47,593 nucleotides of DNA from Candidatus Kaiserbacteria bacterium RIFCSPLOWO2_01_FULL_45_25 (GTDB lineage Bacteria > Patescibacteriota > Minisyncoccia > Phycocordibacterales > UBA918), in assembly GCA_001781415.1 (NCBI GenBank), contig MFLT01000008.1:201434-249026 (forward strand), read 5' to 3'. Under the pieces are notes generated by a model, which was not told where the DNA came from, made no database searches, and worked only from the letters and a program-made list of their open reading frames with translations. Shown one piece after another: positions 26,913 through 35,450 of the stretch (positions within the stretch are counted from its first letter, which is position 1; each line of letters opens with the position of its first letter). Made by a program: the position numbers and the translations under genes.

Positions 26913-27857
26913 TTATAAATATGATAAGGCGGTACGAATTATACGTCGCACCTCGTATGATAACTCATTTCCGTGGCCACACTCATCCAAAAAAGCGACA
27001 ATGTCTTCTTCAGATAGTGAGATAGTATCTGGCTGTTCTGCCATTAAATAGTACATGAGGGAACTCTCCCCTTCAACGTGCCCTACCCCTAAAGAGTGTC
27101 CAAACTCGTGAGCTATGACTTTAGTTAGTTCAGTGGTATCACTAAACTTATAGACATTAATTCGCTCACGCTCATAATCTCCTTGGGTGTACTGTTCAAT
27201 GTTTCCGTAAATTTCATTGTATTGAAGCACCTCTTTGTTATAGAGCTCAATCAATTGATTTCCGGTCTCACCCAGCTCATTTACTTCATCCGCCCGACGA
27301 CGAATATCTTGTTCGATGGCCACTAACCTCGCTAATTCTTCCGCGAGCTCGGCTTGTTCTTTCTGAAGCGCTGCAAACTCCTCTTTTGGAGCCCCACCAG
27401 CTTCATTATAGGCAGCCACCTGATTGTTATACGCAGTAAGTCTAGTTTCGTAACGGTCTTTCTCCACCACAAACGCCTCTTGATCGGCGCTAATCTCAGC
27501 CGCTATCTGACGAACTTCACTCAAAATCCTCTGGCTATCTGCCTCTTGCTTATCCAGCTCAAGGCGCCATTCTTCTTCAGTACTGGCCATTTGCTGCCTT
27601 TCATCATAAATGAAGTTAACGGTAAAATCTGACGATTCATCATACACAAACAAATCCCGCTGAAGCTCATCCTCCCAGACGGCTTCAGCGGCTGCCAAAA
27701 CCTCATGTGCCTCTGCTATAGAAATTGGAAAGCGCTCATCTACTTCACCCAAGCGATACGAAATCGGCACAGGGCAGACGGCCGAAGTACCGACATACCA
27801 GAAGGTTGTTGCCACAATAAGAACTCCGACCAGGGTAGAAAAAAGAATTGAACGCAT
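26913..27857 (-). CDS. Secreted matrixin-like zinc metalloprotease with coiled-coil segment
   Basis: Signal/TM; long E/Q/A coiled coil; HEFGHSLGVGHVEGESSLMYYL (HExxHxxGxxH plus Met-turn). Confidence 0.85.
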   Translation of the reverse strand: MRSILFSTLVGVLIVATTFWYVGTSAVCPVPISYRLGEVDERFPISIAEAHEVLAAAEAVWEDELQRDLFVYDESSDFTVNFIYDERQQMASTEEEWRLELDKQEADSQRILSEVRQIAAEISADQEAFVVEKDRYETRLTAYNNQVAAYNEAGGAPKEEFAALQKEQAELAEELARLVAIEQDIRRRADEVNELGETGNQLIELYNKEVLQYNEIYGNIEQYTQGDYERERINVYKFSDTTELTKVIAHEFGHSLGVGHVEGESSLMYYLMAEQPDTISLSEEDIVAFLDECGHGNELSYEVRRIIRTALSYL

Positions 27858-27896
27858 AGTTTATAAAATAATAGCAAATTTTTGCCTAAAATAATA

Positions 27897-27955
27897 AAAA
27901 GCCAGAGGGCGGGGACTGCGCAGTCGCGATGCGTAGTCCCTGCTCTCTGGCCTTT
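27897..27955. terminator. Very long-stem terminator
   Basis: AAAGCCAGAGGGCGGGGACTGCGCAGTCGCGATGCGTAGTCCCTGCTCTCTGGCCTTT. Confidence 0.75.
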
Positions 27956-28105
27956 CCTTCCCTATTACTACAATCATACACTGCCCTTTACACAAAAAGT
28001 TCAGCTTTCAACACCCTACCAAAAAACATAGTAAAAGCCGCCTTAGGTGAACCTTAGGCGGCTTGTGTATGGTGCTTTTAGTGCACCATTTGAGAATTTC
28101 ACACC

Positions 28106-28426
28106 TCAATCAGCATCGATGAACCTGACGTCTCTTTTGGGGATACACCCATCAAGCGACGTTGGCCCACCACATCCGGCAGTTCCCTTTTTGAGCCCCT
28201 TGATTTCTTCGTCGATATGACTTTTTACAAATTTCGACAAAGCATTCCCCGAGAGACCTTCGGCTCTACCTTTCCCACGCAAGTTATCGCGGACAAATTT
28301 TCTTATTGCCTTCTCGTTGCTCTCGTCTGCTGGAAGCACGTCGCGCGTCTTTGACTTGTCAGCCCTAGAAGGCGTCATGCCAACATGTCGAACGAATCCC
28401 CTTTGAGAATTTCTGCCTATTGGCAT
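28106..28426 (-). CDS. Hypothetical ORFan cassette protein, basic
   Basis: ATGGAGTATAGCAA-ATG; MPIGRNSQRGFVRHVGMTPSRADKSKTRDV... Confidence 0.6.
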   Translation of the reverse strand: MPIGRNSQRGFVRHVGMTPSRADKSKTRDVLPADESNEKAIRKFVRDNLRGKGRAEGLSGNALSKFVKSHIDEEIKGLKKGTAGCGGPTSLDGCIPKRDVRFIDAD

Positions 28427-28519
28427 TTGCTATACTCCATTGTTGAGTTGAAAGACCCAGAACCATTGCTACTCTACAACTCTGTCCGCTTGGTGTCAAA
28501 CAAACGCCATCCAAATGAA

Positions 28520-28547
28520 AAGCCGCTGCGAAAGCAGGCGGCTTTTT
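28520..28547 (-). terminator. Terminator hairpin
   Basis: AAAAGCCGCTGCGAAAGCAGGCGGCTTTTTT. Confidence 0.8.
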
Positions 28548-28575
28548 TAAATTCACTCCGAGGCCACAATGGACG

Positions 28576-28815
28576 CTAGAGGCAGTGAGGCGCAGCCATT
28601 CGGTAGTCATCACCAGGCTGGTCAAAGCCTTCTATCGGCCGCTTGGCCGGATCTGGGGTTTTGGTTGTTGCTTTTTCGAGCTCAGCCCGATTGCCGGCCA
28701 CGTCTGTGTTGCAGGTCTTGTGGCAACTTCCCTGCATCGTGCAGGGATTTCCGCTACCGAAACACTCTTTCGGCACCGCGCCAAAAAAGTCACCGCCTGT
28801 CAAATTTTTACCCAT
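28576..28815 (-). CDS. Hypothetical Cys-rich ORFan cassette protein (79 aa)
   Basis: CAGGAGCAAAAAG-ATG; MGKNLTGGDFFGAVPKECFGSGNPCTMQGSCHKTCNTDVAG...; promoter TTGCAG-N17-TACGAT. Confidence 0.6.
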   Translation of the reverse strand: MGKNLTGGDFFGAVPKECFGSGNPCTMQGSCHKTCNTDVAGNRAELEKATTKTPDPAKRPIEGFDQPGDDYRMAAPHCL

Positions 28816-28929
28816 CTTTTTGCTCCTGAAAAGTACTGTTGTCGTCCCCTGCACAAGATAGTGAGAGGTAAAATTTATCGTACTCCTACAACAAAAAGTC
28901 TGCAAGTCCCTGGCGGTGCTTAAGGCAAA

Positions 28930-28962
28930 GTAAAAGCCGGGCCCCGAAGGGGCCCGGCTTTT
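28930..28962. terminator. Rho-independent terminator
   Basis: AAAAGCCGGGCCCCGAAGGGGCCCGGCTTTT. Confidence 0.9.
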
Positions 28963-28984
28963 GCTTATACTTCCCTACTATTCT

Positions 28985-30682
28985 TTATCCATTGTTCTCT
29001 TTCATCTCCTTGGCGTTTGAAGCAAGCTTCTTGCGTACCATTTGCTGCGCAGCATTCATACTGTGCTGGTAGTAGAGAGACTTCACTCCTTGCTTCCAAG
29101 CATTGATGTAGAGCTGATTGATATCCTTTACTGGAGTCGCCGGCTCTACCATAATGTTGAGAGACTGACCTTGGTCGATGTGTGGCTGACGATCAGCGGC
29201 TTGCTTGATAACTACTGCTTGGTCAATTTCGGCAAAGGTACGGTAGATAGCGCGCTCTTGATCGGTCAAGAAATCCAAATGTTGAACTGAACCATCTGCA
29301 TCACGAATACTGTCCCATACCTCTTTGGTATCCTTACCCTTTTCAGACAATAACTTAAGGAGGGTCGGGTTCTTAATTGTTACCTTCATCTTGGCCACAT
29401 CCTTCACGTAGCAGTTAGACCAAATTGGTTCAATTCCCTGTGATACCTGCCCCAAAATAAAGGCTGACGAAGTAGTCGGTGCGATAGCCAGGAGTGTCGT
29501 GTTGCGACGACCGTAGCCCTTAAGGATTTCTGGCTCACCAAGCTCAGTTGCTAGTTTCTTGGTAGCTTCATCAGCTTGAGTCTTGATGGTCTTAAACACT
29601 TCTACGTTTAAGGTCTCGGCTTCACTAGATTCAAAAGCGAGTCCTCGTGACTGCAATAGTGAGTGCCAGCCAAGGACACCTAGTCCGAGAGCACGGTTGG
29701 CCTTGGCAAAGTTGTACGCTCGCTCCATAAAGCTAAAGCTGCGGCGGCGTTCTGGGTCCTCATGGTCTCGGAGTTCCTCAAGCTTCACAATGAAGTCTTC
29801 CATCACCGCATCCAAGAAGGCAATCATTGTCTCTACTAGGTCAGTGTCCTTCCAGTCCTCATAGTGCATGAGGTTAAGTGAAGACAGACAACACACAAAC
29901 GACCAATCTTCACGAGATGGGAGCATAATCTCACTGCACATGTTACTAGCGTAAATGGTCAGACCCTTGTCTTTGTATACATCAACCGTGTTCTTGTTGG
30001 CTGTATCCTTAAAGAGGATGTATGGGTAACCCATTTCGCCACGACGCTGAATGACCCGGGCCCAAATAGCTCGCTTCACTTCATCACCACCAATCATTTC
30101 CTCCATCCACTTATCTCCCACTGTTACAGCGTGGGTCAATTTTTGAATTGGGTTACCCTCAGTACCAATATCCAAAAACTCCATAATGTCTGGATGCTCT
30201 ACTGGGAGATACGGACTGAAGTGTCCACGGCGAACTGAGCCCTGAGACACCACGTCAACTAGCGTCTCAAACAACTGCATAAAGTGCACTGAACCAGATG
30301 AGTGGCCATTGTCTGAAATATCCGCTCCGCGGGGACGCACCGCACCGAAGTAACCTGAACAACCACCACCAAACTTACTCATCATTCCCACTTCAGCATT
30401 GGTATAGAGAATACTACCCATGTGGTCGTCCACGTATGAGCCGAAGCAACTAATTGGCAGACCCTTCTTAATACCAAAGTTAGACCAAACTGGTGAAGCT
30501 AGTGAAATCCACCCCTTCCCCATGTATTCGTAGAACTTATCAGCAAAACCTTTACGACCGAGATACTTCTCAGCCGTCTCTGCAATCACTCGTATTCTTT
30601 CTTCGGGTGTTTGCCCCGGAGCGAGGTAACCTCTATCTAGAAAGCCGCGACTATTTTCATTCAACCAGTACCAAGATTCCAT
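28985..30682 (-). CDS. nrdA: Ribonucleoside-diphosphate reductase alpha subunit (class I), without ATP-cone
   Basis: GGGCSGYFGAVRPRGADI, ASNMCSEIMLPS, FVCCLSSLNL, IAPTTSSAFILG, SLYYQHSMNAAQ. Confidence 0.92.
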   Translation of the reverse strand: MESWYWLNENSRGFLDRGYLAPGQTPEERIRVIAETAEKYLGRKGFADKFYEYMGKGWISLASPVWSNFGIKKGLPISCFGSYVDDHMGSILYTNAEVGMMSKFGGGCSGYFGAVRPRGADISDNGHSSGSVHFMQLFETLVDVVSQGSVRRGHFSPYLPVEHPDIMEFLDIGTEGNPIQKLTHAVTVGDKWMEEMIGGDEVKRAIWARVIQRRGEMGYPYILFKDTANKNTVDVYKDKGLTIYASNMCSEIMLPSREDWSFVCCLSSLNLMHYEDWKDTDLVETMIAFLDAVMEDFIVKLEELRDHEDPERRRSFSFMERAYNFAKANRALGLGVLGWHSLLQSRGLAFESSEAETLNVEVFKTIKTQADEATKKLATELGEPEILKGYGRRNTTLLAIAPTTSSAFILGQVSQGIEPIWSNCYVKDVAKMKVTIKNPTLLKLLSEKGKDTKEVWDSIRDADGSVQHLDFLTDQERAIYRTFAEIDQAVVIKQAADRQPHIDQGQSLNIMVEPATPVKDINQLYINAWKQGVKSLYYQHSMNAAQQMVRKKLASNAKEMKENNG

Positions 30683-30698
30683 ACAAATACATTATTAA

Positions 30699-32012
30699 TT
30701 AAAACAAATCATCACTTGTCACACTCGCACTACGCTTGTTGTAGTTAATTGAGCGCTTGTGGAAGAAGTCCACGTGCTTAGTGGCGATAACTTCGTTATC
30801 AAACCAATCAGTTTCTTCAAGCAGAGCTTCACTAACTTCAAAGATACGTGGGAGACCGATAGCAGCTAGAGAATTATTGAAGCGGTTCTTGATAAATTCT
30901 TTGACGTTGGTAGCTGGCATAAATTCCAACTCCCCATCTTCGTAAATCCAATCAACGATACCGCACTCAGCTTCATAGGCTTCTTGGCAAGACTTGATAA
31001 TCAATTCCTTGCAAGCATCGTCAAACCATTCTGGGTGTTCCTTCTTAATGATATTGATGAGATCAATACCAAACATACCGTGGATTTGCTCTTCCTTTGA
31101 GGTAGCCTCAACCGCATTACTGATTCCCTTGAAGAGGTTTCGATGCTTGTTGAAAGACATCATGATAAGGAATTGTGAGAACAACGAGACGTGCTCAATG
31201 AAAAGTGAGAACAACAATACTGAGTGCATGTACTGACGATTTTCATCAGTATGGGCAAGCTTGATAGTCTTCTCTAGGTACTTAATGCGTTCTTGTATGA
31301 CTGGAACACTAGTAATCTTTTCAAACTCTGAGTTCAAACCAAGAATCTCAAGCAAGTGTGAGTAGGCGTCGGCATGACGGACTTCACTCTCAGCAAAGGT
31401 GGCCCCAACTGATCCAATTTCTGGCTTTGGCATCTTCTTGTAGACATCACCCCAGAAAGTCTTCACTGCTACTTCAATTTGTGCAATCGCCAACATCGCG
31501 TTCTTCATGGCATTACGCTCAGACGGAGACACGTTCACATGGAAGTCATTGATGTCACTAGTGTAGTTGAACTCAGTATGAATCCAGTATGAGTGACGAA
31601 TTGAACTCACGTATTCATTTAGTTCTGGGTATTCGTATGGCTTTAGATTTACCCGCTTCTTAAAGATGTCGCGCTCACGAAGCTTCTTGCGGGCGTTACG
31701 ATAGATGATGTAAGCCTTGGCGGTCTCAAAGTAGTTGAGCTCCATCAGTGCCTGCTCCACCAAGTCCTGCACTTCTTCTACGGCTGGATGTCCATCTACA
31801 CACTTCTGTGATTTTGGATCATCTGATGCGGCAGTAGCCGCCTGAACACACATCGAAACAGTCTTTTGATGTACAAGCTCAGCGACTTTTTTGGCATCAG
31901 CTGCTTCTCCCTCTTTAGTTTCGTACAACGCCTTTAGAATTGCACTCTCGATTTTATCAAGATTGAATTCTTGGACTGAACCATCACGCTTACGAATGTT
32001 CTTAATTTCCAT
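30699..32012 (-). CDS. nrdB: Ribonucleoside-diphosphate reductase beta subunit with N-terminal ATP-cone
   Basis: N-term IRKRDGSVQEFNLDKIESAILKAL...VEQALMELNYFETAKAYIIYRNARKKLRE (ATP-cone), then ESEVRHADAYSHLLE, FIEHVSLFSQF, EEQIHGMFG. Confidence 0.92.
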   Translation of the reverse strand: MEIKNIRKRDGSVQEFNLDKIESAILKALYETKEGEAADAKKVAELVHQKTVSMCVQAATAASDDPKSQKCVDGHPAVEEVQDLVEQALMELNYFETAKAYIIYRNARKKLRERDIFKKRVNLKPYEYPELNEYVSSIRHSYWIHTEFNYTSDINDFHVNVSPSERNAMKNAMLAIAQIEVAVKTFWGDVYKKMPKPEIGSVGATFAESEVRHADAYSHLLEILGLNSEFEKITSVPVIQERIKYLEKTIKLAHTDENRQYMHSVLLFSLFIEHVSLFSQFLIMMSFNKHRNLFKGISNAVEATSKEEQIHGMFGIDLINIIKKEHPEWFDDACKELIIKSCQEAYEAECGIVDWIYEDGELEFMPATNVKEFIKNRFNNSLAAIGLPRIFEVSEALLEETDWFDNEVIATKHVDFFHKRSINYNKRSASVTSDDLF

Positions 32013-32409
32013 ACCTATTAATAATTGCTAATTTTTAAAACCTTTCTATTCAATCTTTAGGATCTCTCACAAACGTAATTGCTCGTTGGGCAACTTTTTC
32101 TAGTTGCACAATTAAGTTTAGGAAAGATTTTCGATAGCTACAGGCAGCCCCATGTTGGTTAGACATGGCCCGCAGCTAGCGTGTCATAGTTACCTCCGAC
32201 ACACGATTGGAGAAACTCGTGCGTACGTACATAATACCACTTTTCAAAAAGGGCTTTACTTTACGGGTACGGCTTAAAGCAAGACTTTTTTATCAGTTTC
32301 CACAGCCTGATTCTGTGGATAACTTTTAAGGCTCTCAAGTTAGAGCTTCTGTTTGGTTCTTTGGGTAGTGTTCAGCTGTCAGAAAATGTTTTCTGGTACG
32401 GTGGTTAAG

Positions 32410-32438
32410 CAAAAAGCGACCCTCAAGGTCGCTTTTTG
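32410..32438. terminator. Rho-independent terminator
   Basis: AAAAAGCGACCCTCAAGGTCGCTTTTTG. Confidence 0.9.
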
Positions 32439-32454
32439 CTTGCTCTCTTCCCTA

Positions 32455-32841
32455 TTACCGCCCGCGCAGCTCGTCACGAATTTCACGCAAGAGAATAATA
32501 TCCTCTGGAATCGGCTTTGGTGGCTCATCTACCACAATTTCTTCTTTATTTTTAAGTCTTGAGAGCGCCTTAAGAGCCATAAAAATGGCAAAAGCGATAA
32601 CCATGAAGTCGAAGATACTTTGCAAGAAGACTCCGTACTTAATAATTGATTCGCCGATTGTAAATGAAAGACCGCTGAAATCAACACCACCAAGCAGCAC
32701 TCCAATAAGTGGCGTTACGATGTTTTCTACCAATGAAGAGACAATTTTCCCAAAAGCCGCTCCAATAACTACCGCTACCGCTAGGTCCACCACGTTGCCG
32801 CGCATCGCAAACGCCTTAAATTCTTTCACGAAGTTTTTCAT
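32455..32841 (-). CDS. mscL: Large-conductance mechanosensitive channel
   Basis: EFKAFAMRGNVVDLAVAVVIGAAFGKIVSSLVENIVTPLIG. Confidence 0.97.
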   Translation of the reverse strand: MKNFVKEFKAFAMRGNVVDLAVAVVIGAAFGKIVSSLVENIVTPLIGVLLGGVDFSGLSFTIGESIIKYGVFLQSIFDFMVIAFAIFMALKALSRLKNKEEIVVDEPPKPIPEDIILLREIRDELRGR

Positions 32842-32894
32842 ATATGAAAATTAGAATTATTAAATAAGTTTATGATAATTATACCGCTACATAT

Positions 32895-33018
32895 AGAGCC
32901 TGCCCACAAACCCCCAGATACGAGGCGCGACCAAACGAAAACGTGAGTCGTATTCTGGATACGGTGAATGTTTGAGTGAGGGAAGCAACAAAGTATATGG
33001 GGTTTGTGGGCAGGCTCT
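32895..33018. repeat. MITE-like repeat, copy B (~124 bp)
   Basis: AGAGCCTGCCCACAAACCCCC...GGGGTTTGTGGGCAGGCTCT. Confidence 0.85.
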
Positions 33019-34154
33019 TAGTGATGATGATGTCCATGAGCACAAGCCACCGCCGAAGGAGCATCTACCTCCCTGTCTCTGAAATACCAAGCTGCCAAAG
33101 CGGTAGTAAGTGGTGCGGCCATAATGAGACCAATACTACTCACAATAATTCGAACTACCTCAGCGGCCAAAACCTCTTGATTAACTAATATCGTCATCGA
33201 AGACTCTGAGAAAGAGTACAGTAGCAAAAGTGGCAAGGACGCACCCGCGTACGCCAGAGCTAGAGTATTAACTAGCGATCCAACATGGTCCTTCCCCACT
33301 CGCATCGCACGTTTATACAATTCACCAAACCCTAACAGTGGGTTAGCACTCTTTAATTCCTGCACCACGGAAGCCTGGGTAATAGAAACGTCATCTAGTA
33401 CACCAAGTAATCCGATAATAATCCCCCCGAGTAGGAGTCCAGTCAAATCCAGCTTTCCTCCCGTGGCAAAATTCAAATACACAGAAGCATCGTCTCCAAA
33501 TCCAGTAAAGCGCATCCACTCCACCCACACATAAGCCAAGACGCAGGTCAGTGTCACTGCCCCCATGGTGCCAAAGAAGGTAACTACCACCCTAGGCTTA
33601 AACCCGTGAGTAAGAAATAGTGTAATAGACAAAATAACCGCCGCCGCGCCGAGACTAACCAGGGCCGGCGAATAGCCAGCGATTAGGGCCGGGACAAGCA
33701 CAAACAAGATGGCGATAATGCTCAAACCAAGACTAAACACCGCTCGTACTCCCTGCCAACCAGACAGCCAAACGACCAGCCCCACAAAGATAACCACCAA
33801 GGCAACCAGTGGTCCTCGTCTCTCCACATCTTTAAAGATGTAATACTCTGTCCCATCAATAGACAAAAGCCGATTAACAAATATCTTATCTCCGACCGAG
33901 AGCACGACCAGGTCGTTTTCTAGTTTAACTACCTCCCCCTCACGCTCACCTTCTTTAATTAAGATACGCATCTCTTGCACCGTGGTCGTAGCGCCAGTCC
34001 CCATAATGTCTCGATCAAACTGTTCGACAATCTCAATCACTTCTCCTTTAACAGTTTCCTGAAATTCTTGATGCACTTCTTGAGCCGACACTCCAAGTGG
34101 GGCCACTATAGCTAGCAAAAATAAGCTTACCCCACACCAAAATCCCCTCTTCAT
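33018..34154 (-). CDS. YibE/F family membrane protein
   Basis: Signal peptide, GEREGEVVKLEND, then multiple TM helices, GLLGVLDDVSITQASVVQEL, HGHHHH C-terminus. Confidence 0.85.
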   Translation of the reverse strand: MKRGFWCGVSLFLLAIVAPLGVSAQEVHQEFQETVKGEVIEIVEQFDRDIMGTGATTTVQEMRILIKEGEREGEVVKLENDLVVLSVGDKIFVNRLLSIDGTEYYIFKDVERRGPLVALVVIFVGLVVWLSGWQGVRAVFSLGLSIIAILFVLVPALIAGYSPALVSLGAAAVILSITLFLTHGFKPRVVVTFFGTMGAVTLTCVLAYVWVEWMRFTGFGDDASVYLNFATGGKLDLTGLLLGGIIIGLLGVLDDVSITQASVVQELKSANPLLGFGELYKRAMRVGKDHVGSLVNTLALAYAGASLPLLLLYSFSESSMTILVNQEVLAAEVVRIIVSSIGLIMAAPLTTALAAWYFRDREVDAPSAVACAHGHHHH

Positions 34155-34199
34155 ATATATTGTGACTTAAGCTTATAAACAAATTTTTGCTATAACTCC

Positions 34200-34289
34200 C
34201 TAAAAGAGCCACCGAGCAATATAGAAACCTACCCCTGCACCAAGCATGAAAGTAAAAAAAAGTGTGACCAATAATGGTTCGTGGTCCAT
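34200..34289 (-). CDS. Possible 29-aa single-TM peptide
   Basis: MDHEPLLVTLFFTFMLGAGVGFYIARWLF; immediately upstream of the YibE/F gene. Confidence 0.4.
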   Translation of the reverse strand: MDHEPLLVTLFFTFMLGAGVGFYIARWLF

Positions 34290-34411
34290 ATGAATATTAA
34301 AAGTGTAGCACTATCAGTTTGGATTCTCAATCAAAAGCTCGACTTTTTCCCAAAAAATAGGTATAACAGTGCGACGTCGACCAGCCTTTTGGCATAGTCG
34401 ACTAAACACCT

Positions 34412-34484
34412 GGCGGCTATGGTATAAAGGTTATTACTGGAGTTTGTGGAACTCTCAATTCGGGTTCAATTCCCGGTAGCCGCC
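34412..34484 (+). tRNA. tRNA-His (GTG)
   Basis: 8-bp acceptor GGCGGCTA/TAGCCGCC with G-1:C73, anticodon loop TTGTGGA, T-arm CGGGTTCAATTCCCG; CCA not encoded. Confidence 0.95.
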
Positions 34485-34667
34485 CTGAGTAAAATAAGAG
34501 TCCGACTTTTGTCGGGCTTTTATTATGAAGGGCGGCTACCGGGCGCAGCTTTTCGCAGAAAAGCGTGGCGCGAATCGAAGCCCGATTGAGATAATTTGTA
34601 AGCGGAGCGAAACAAATTATCCAATTGGGGTACTGAAACTGTAAGTTTCGATTCCCGGTAGCCGCCC
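34472..34667 (+). repeat. tRNA-His tail: inverted then direct copies of the tRNA 3' end
   Basis: Palindrome 34472-34543; direct copy ATTCCCGGTAGCCGCCC at 34651-34667. Confidence 0.85.
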
Positions 34668-34785
34668 AGAATGCAAAAAACTCCTTCGGGAGTTTTTTGC
34701 GCTCTAGGCAGCCAAGCGAGCGACCTGCGTCGCTTGAGCCCAGGAATCAAAGGTCACAATATGGAATCTGATACACTAAGACAAT

Positions 34786-35001
34786 ATGACAAAGGAACTC
34801 AAAGAACGGGCGCTTGCTGTCTGTGCTGATAAAATTGAGAAAAAAGGCACAAATGTTGGTATATCTTTTTATGCATTCTTTCAAAACAAGAACGACTGTC
34901 CTCCGCTACTAATGGAAGCTGCAACTTGGTGGATTCAAAAACATAAACTTGATCACTTTGAAAAGGCAGTAAAGATAAAGAATCTTATTCTGTTTGAATA
35001 G
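34786..35001 (+). CDS. Hypothetical protein (71 aa)
   Basis: TACACT-N8-ATG; MTKELKERALAVCADKIEKKGTNVGISFYAFF...; followed by terminator. Confidence 0.55.
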   Translation: MTKELKERALAVCADKIEKKGTNVGISFYAFFQNKNDCPPLLMEAATWWIQKHKLDHFEKAVKIKNLILFE

Positions 35002-35011
35002 TTAAAAACAA

Positions 35012-35040
35012 ACCGCGACACAATGTGCCGCGGTTTTTAT
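35012..35040 (+). terminator. Terminator hairpin
   Basis: AAACCGCGACACAATGTGCCGCGGTTTTTAT. Confidence 0.75.
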
Positions 35041-35057
35041 AGACACGTCTTCTGTCT

Positions 35058-35330
35058 TCAGAAGTGCGTCTCTTCATCGTCTTTTATGGCCACGTACGTT
35101 GGAATCTTGCCTGGTGCAGCAGCACGTAGTTTTTGTTTTACATCCTTGAACGACGAACCTGGGGCGCTAGCAATCAGAGTTCGGTTGCCATCTTTATCAA
35201 TCTGATACAGATAGGCTGTCAGACCAGTGCCGTTTTGCCGACCGCTCCCTTTTGCACCATTGCCGTGTTTATTACGGTCCCCCTTTTTTATAACGACCAC
35301 TCGACCCAGAACCTCATGCCTTGTTCCCAT
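35058..35330 (-). CDS. Hypothetical ORFan cassette protein (90 aa)
   Basis: AAGGAGTGACA-ATG; promoter TTGCAT-N16-TATAGT. Confidence 0.65.
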   Translation of the reverse strand: MGTRHEVLGRVVVIKKGDRNKHGNGAKGSGRQNGTGLTAYLYQIDKDGNRTLIASAPGSSFKDVKQKLRAAAPGKIPTYVAIKDDEETHF

Positions 35331-35450
35331 TGTCACTCCTTGTAAGAAACCAGACTGAACCAAACGCACTATAGCAAAATAAGCCGATCATGCAATATGC
35401 AGTCTAAAACAGAGTTTTTTCTTTCTACCTATTTTGCTACACTAACCAAC

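Noticed and set aside
32879-33090. Small ORFs covering the MITE-like copy B
   Set aside because: Reading frames through a hairpin-ended repeat; not equivalently preserved in copy A
34412-34667. Integrated genetic island bounded by tRNA-His attL/attR
   Set aside because: The direct repeats are only ~182 bp apart with no genes or integrase between them; reinterpreted as part of the tRNA tail family
34523-34750. 75-aa ORF in the tRNA-His tail
   Set aside because: Lies within palindromic tRNA-derived sequence; no start-site evidence
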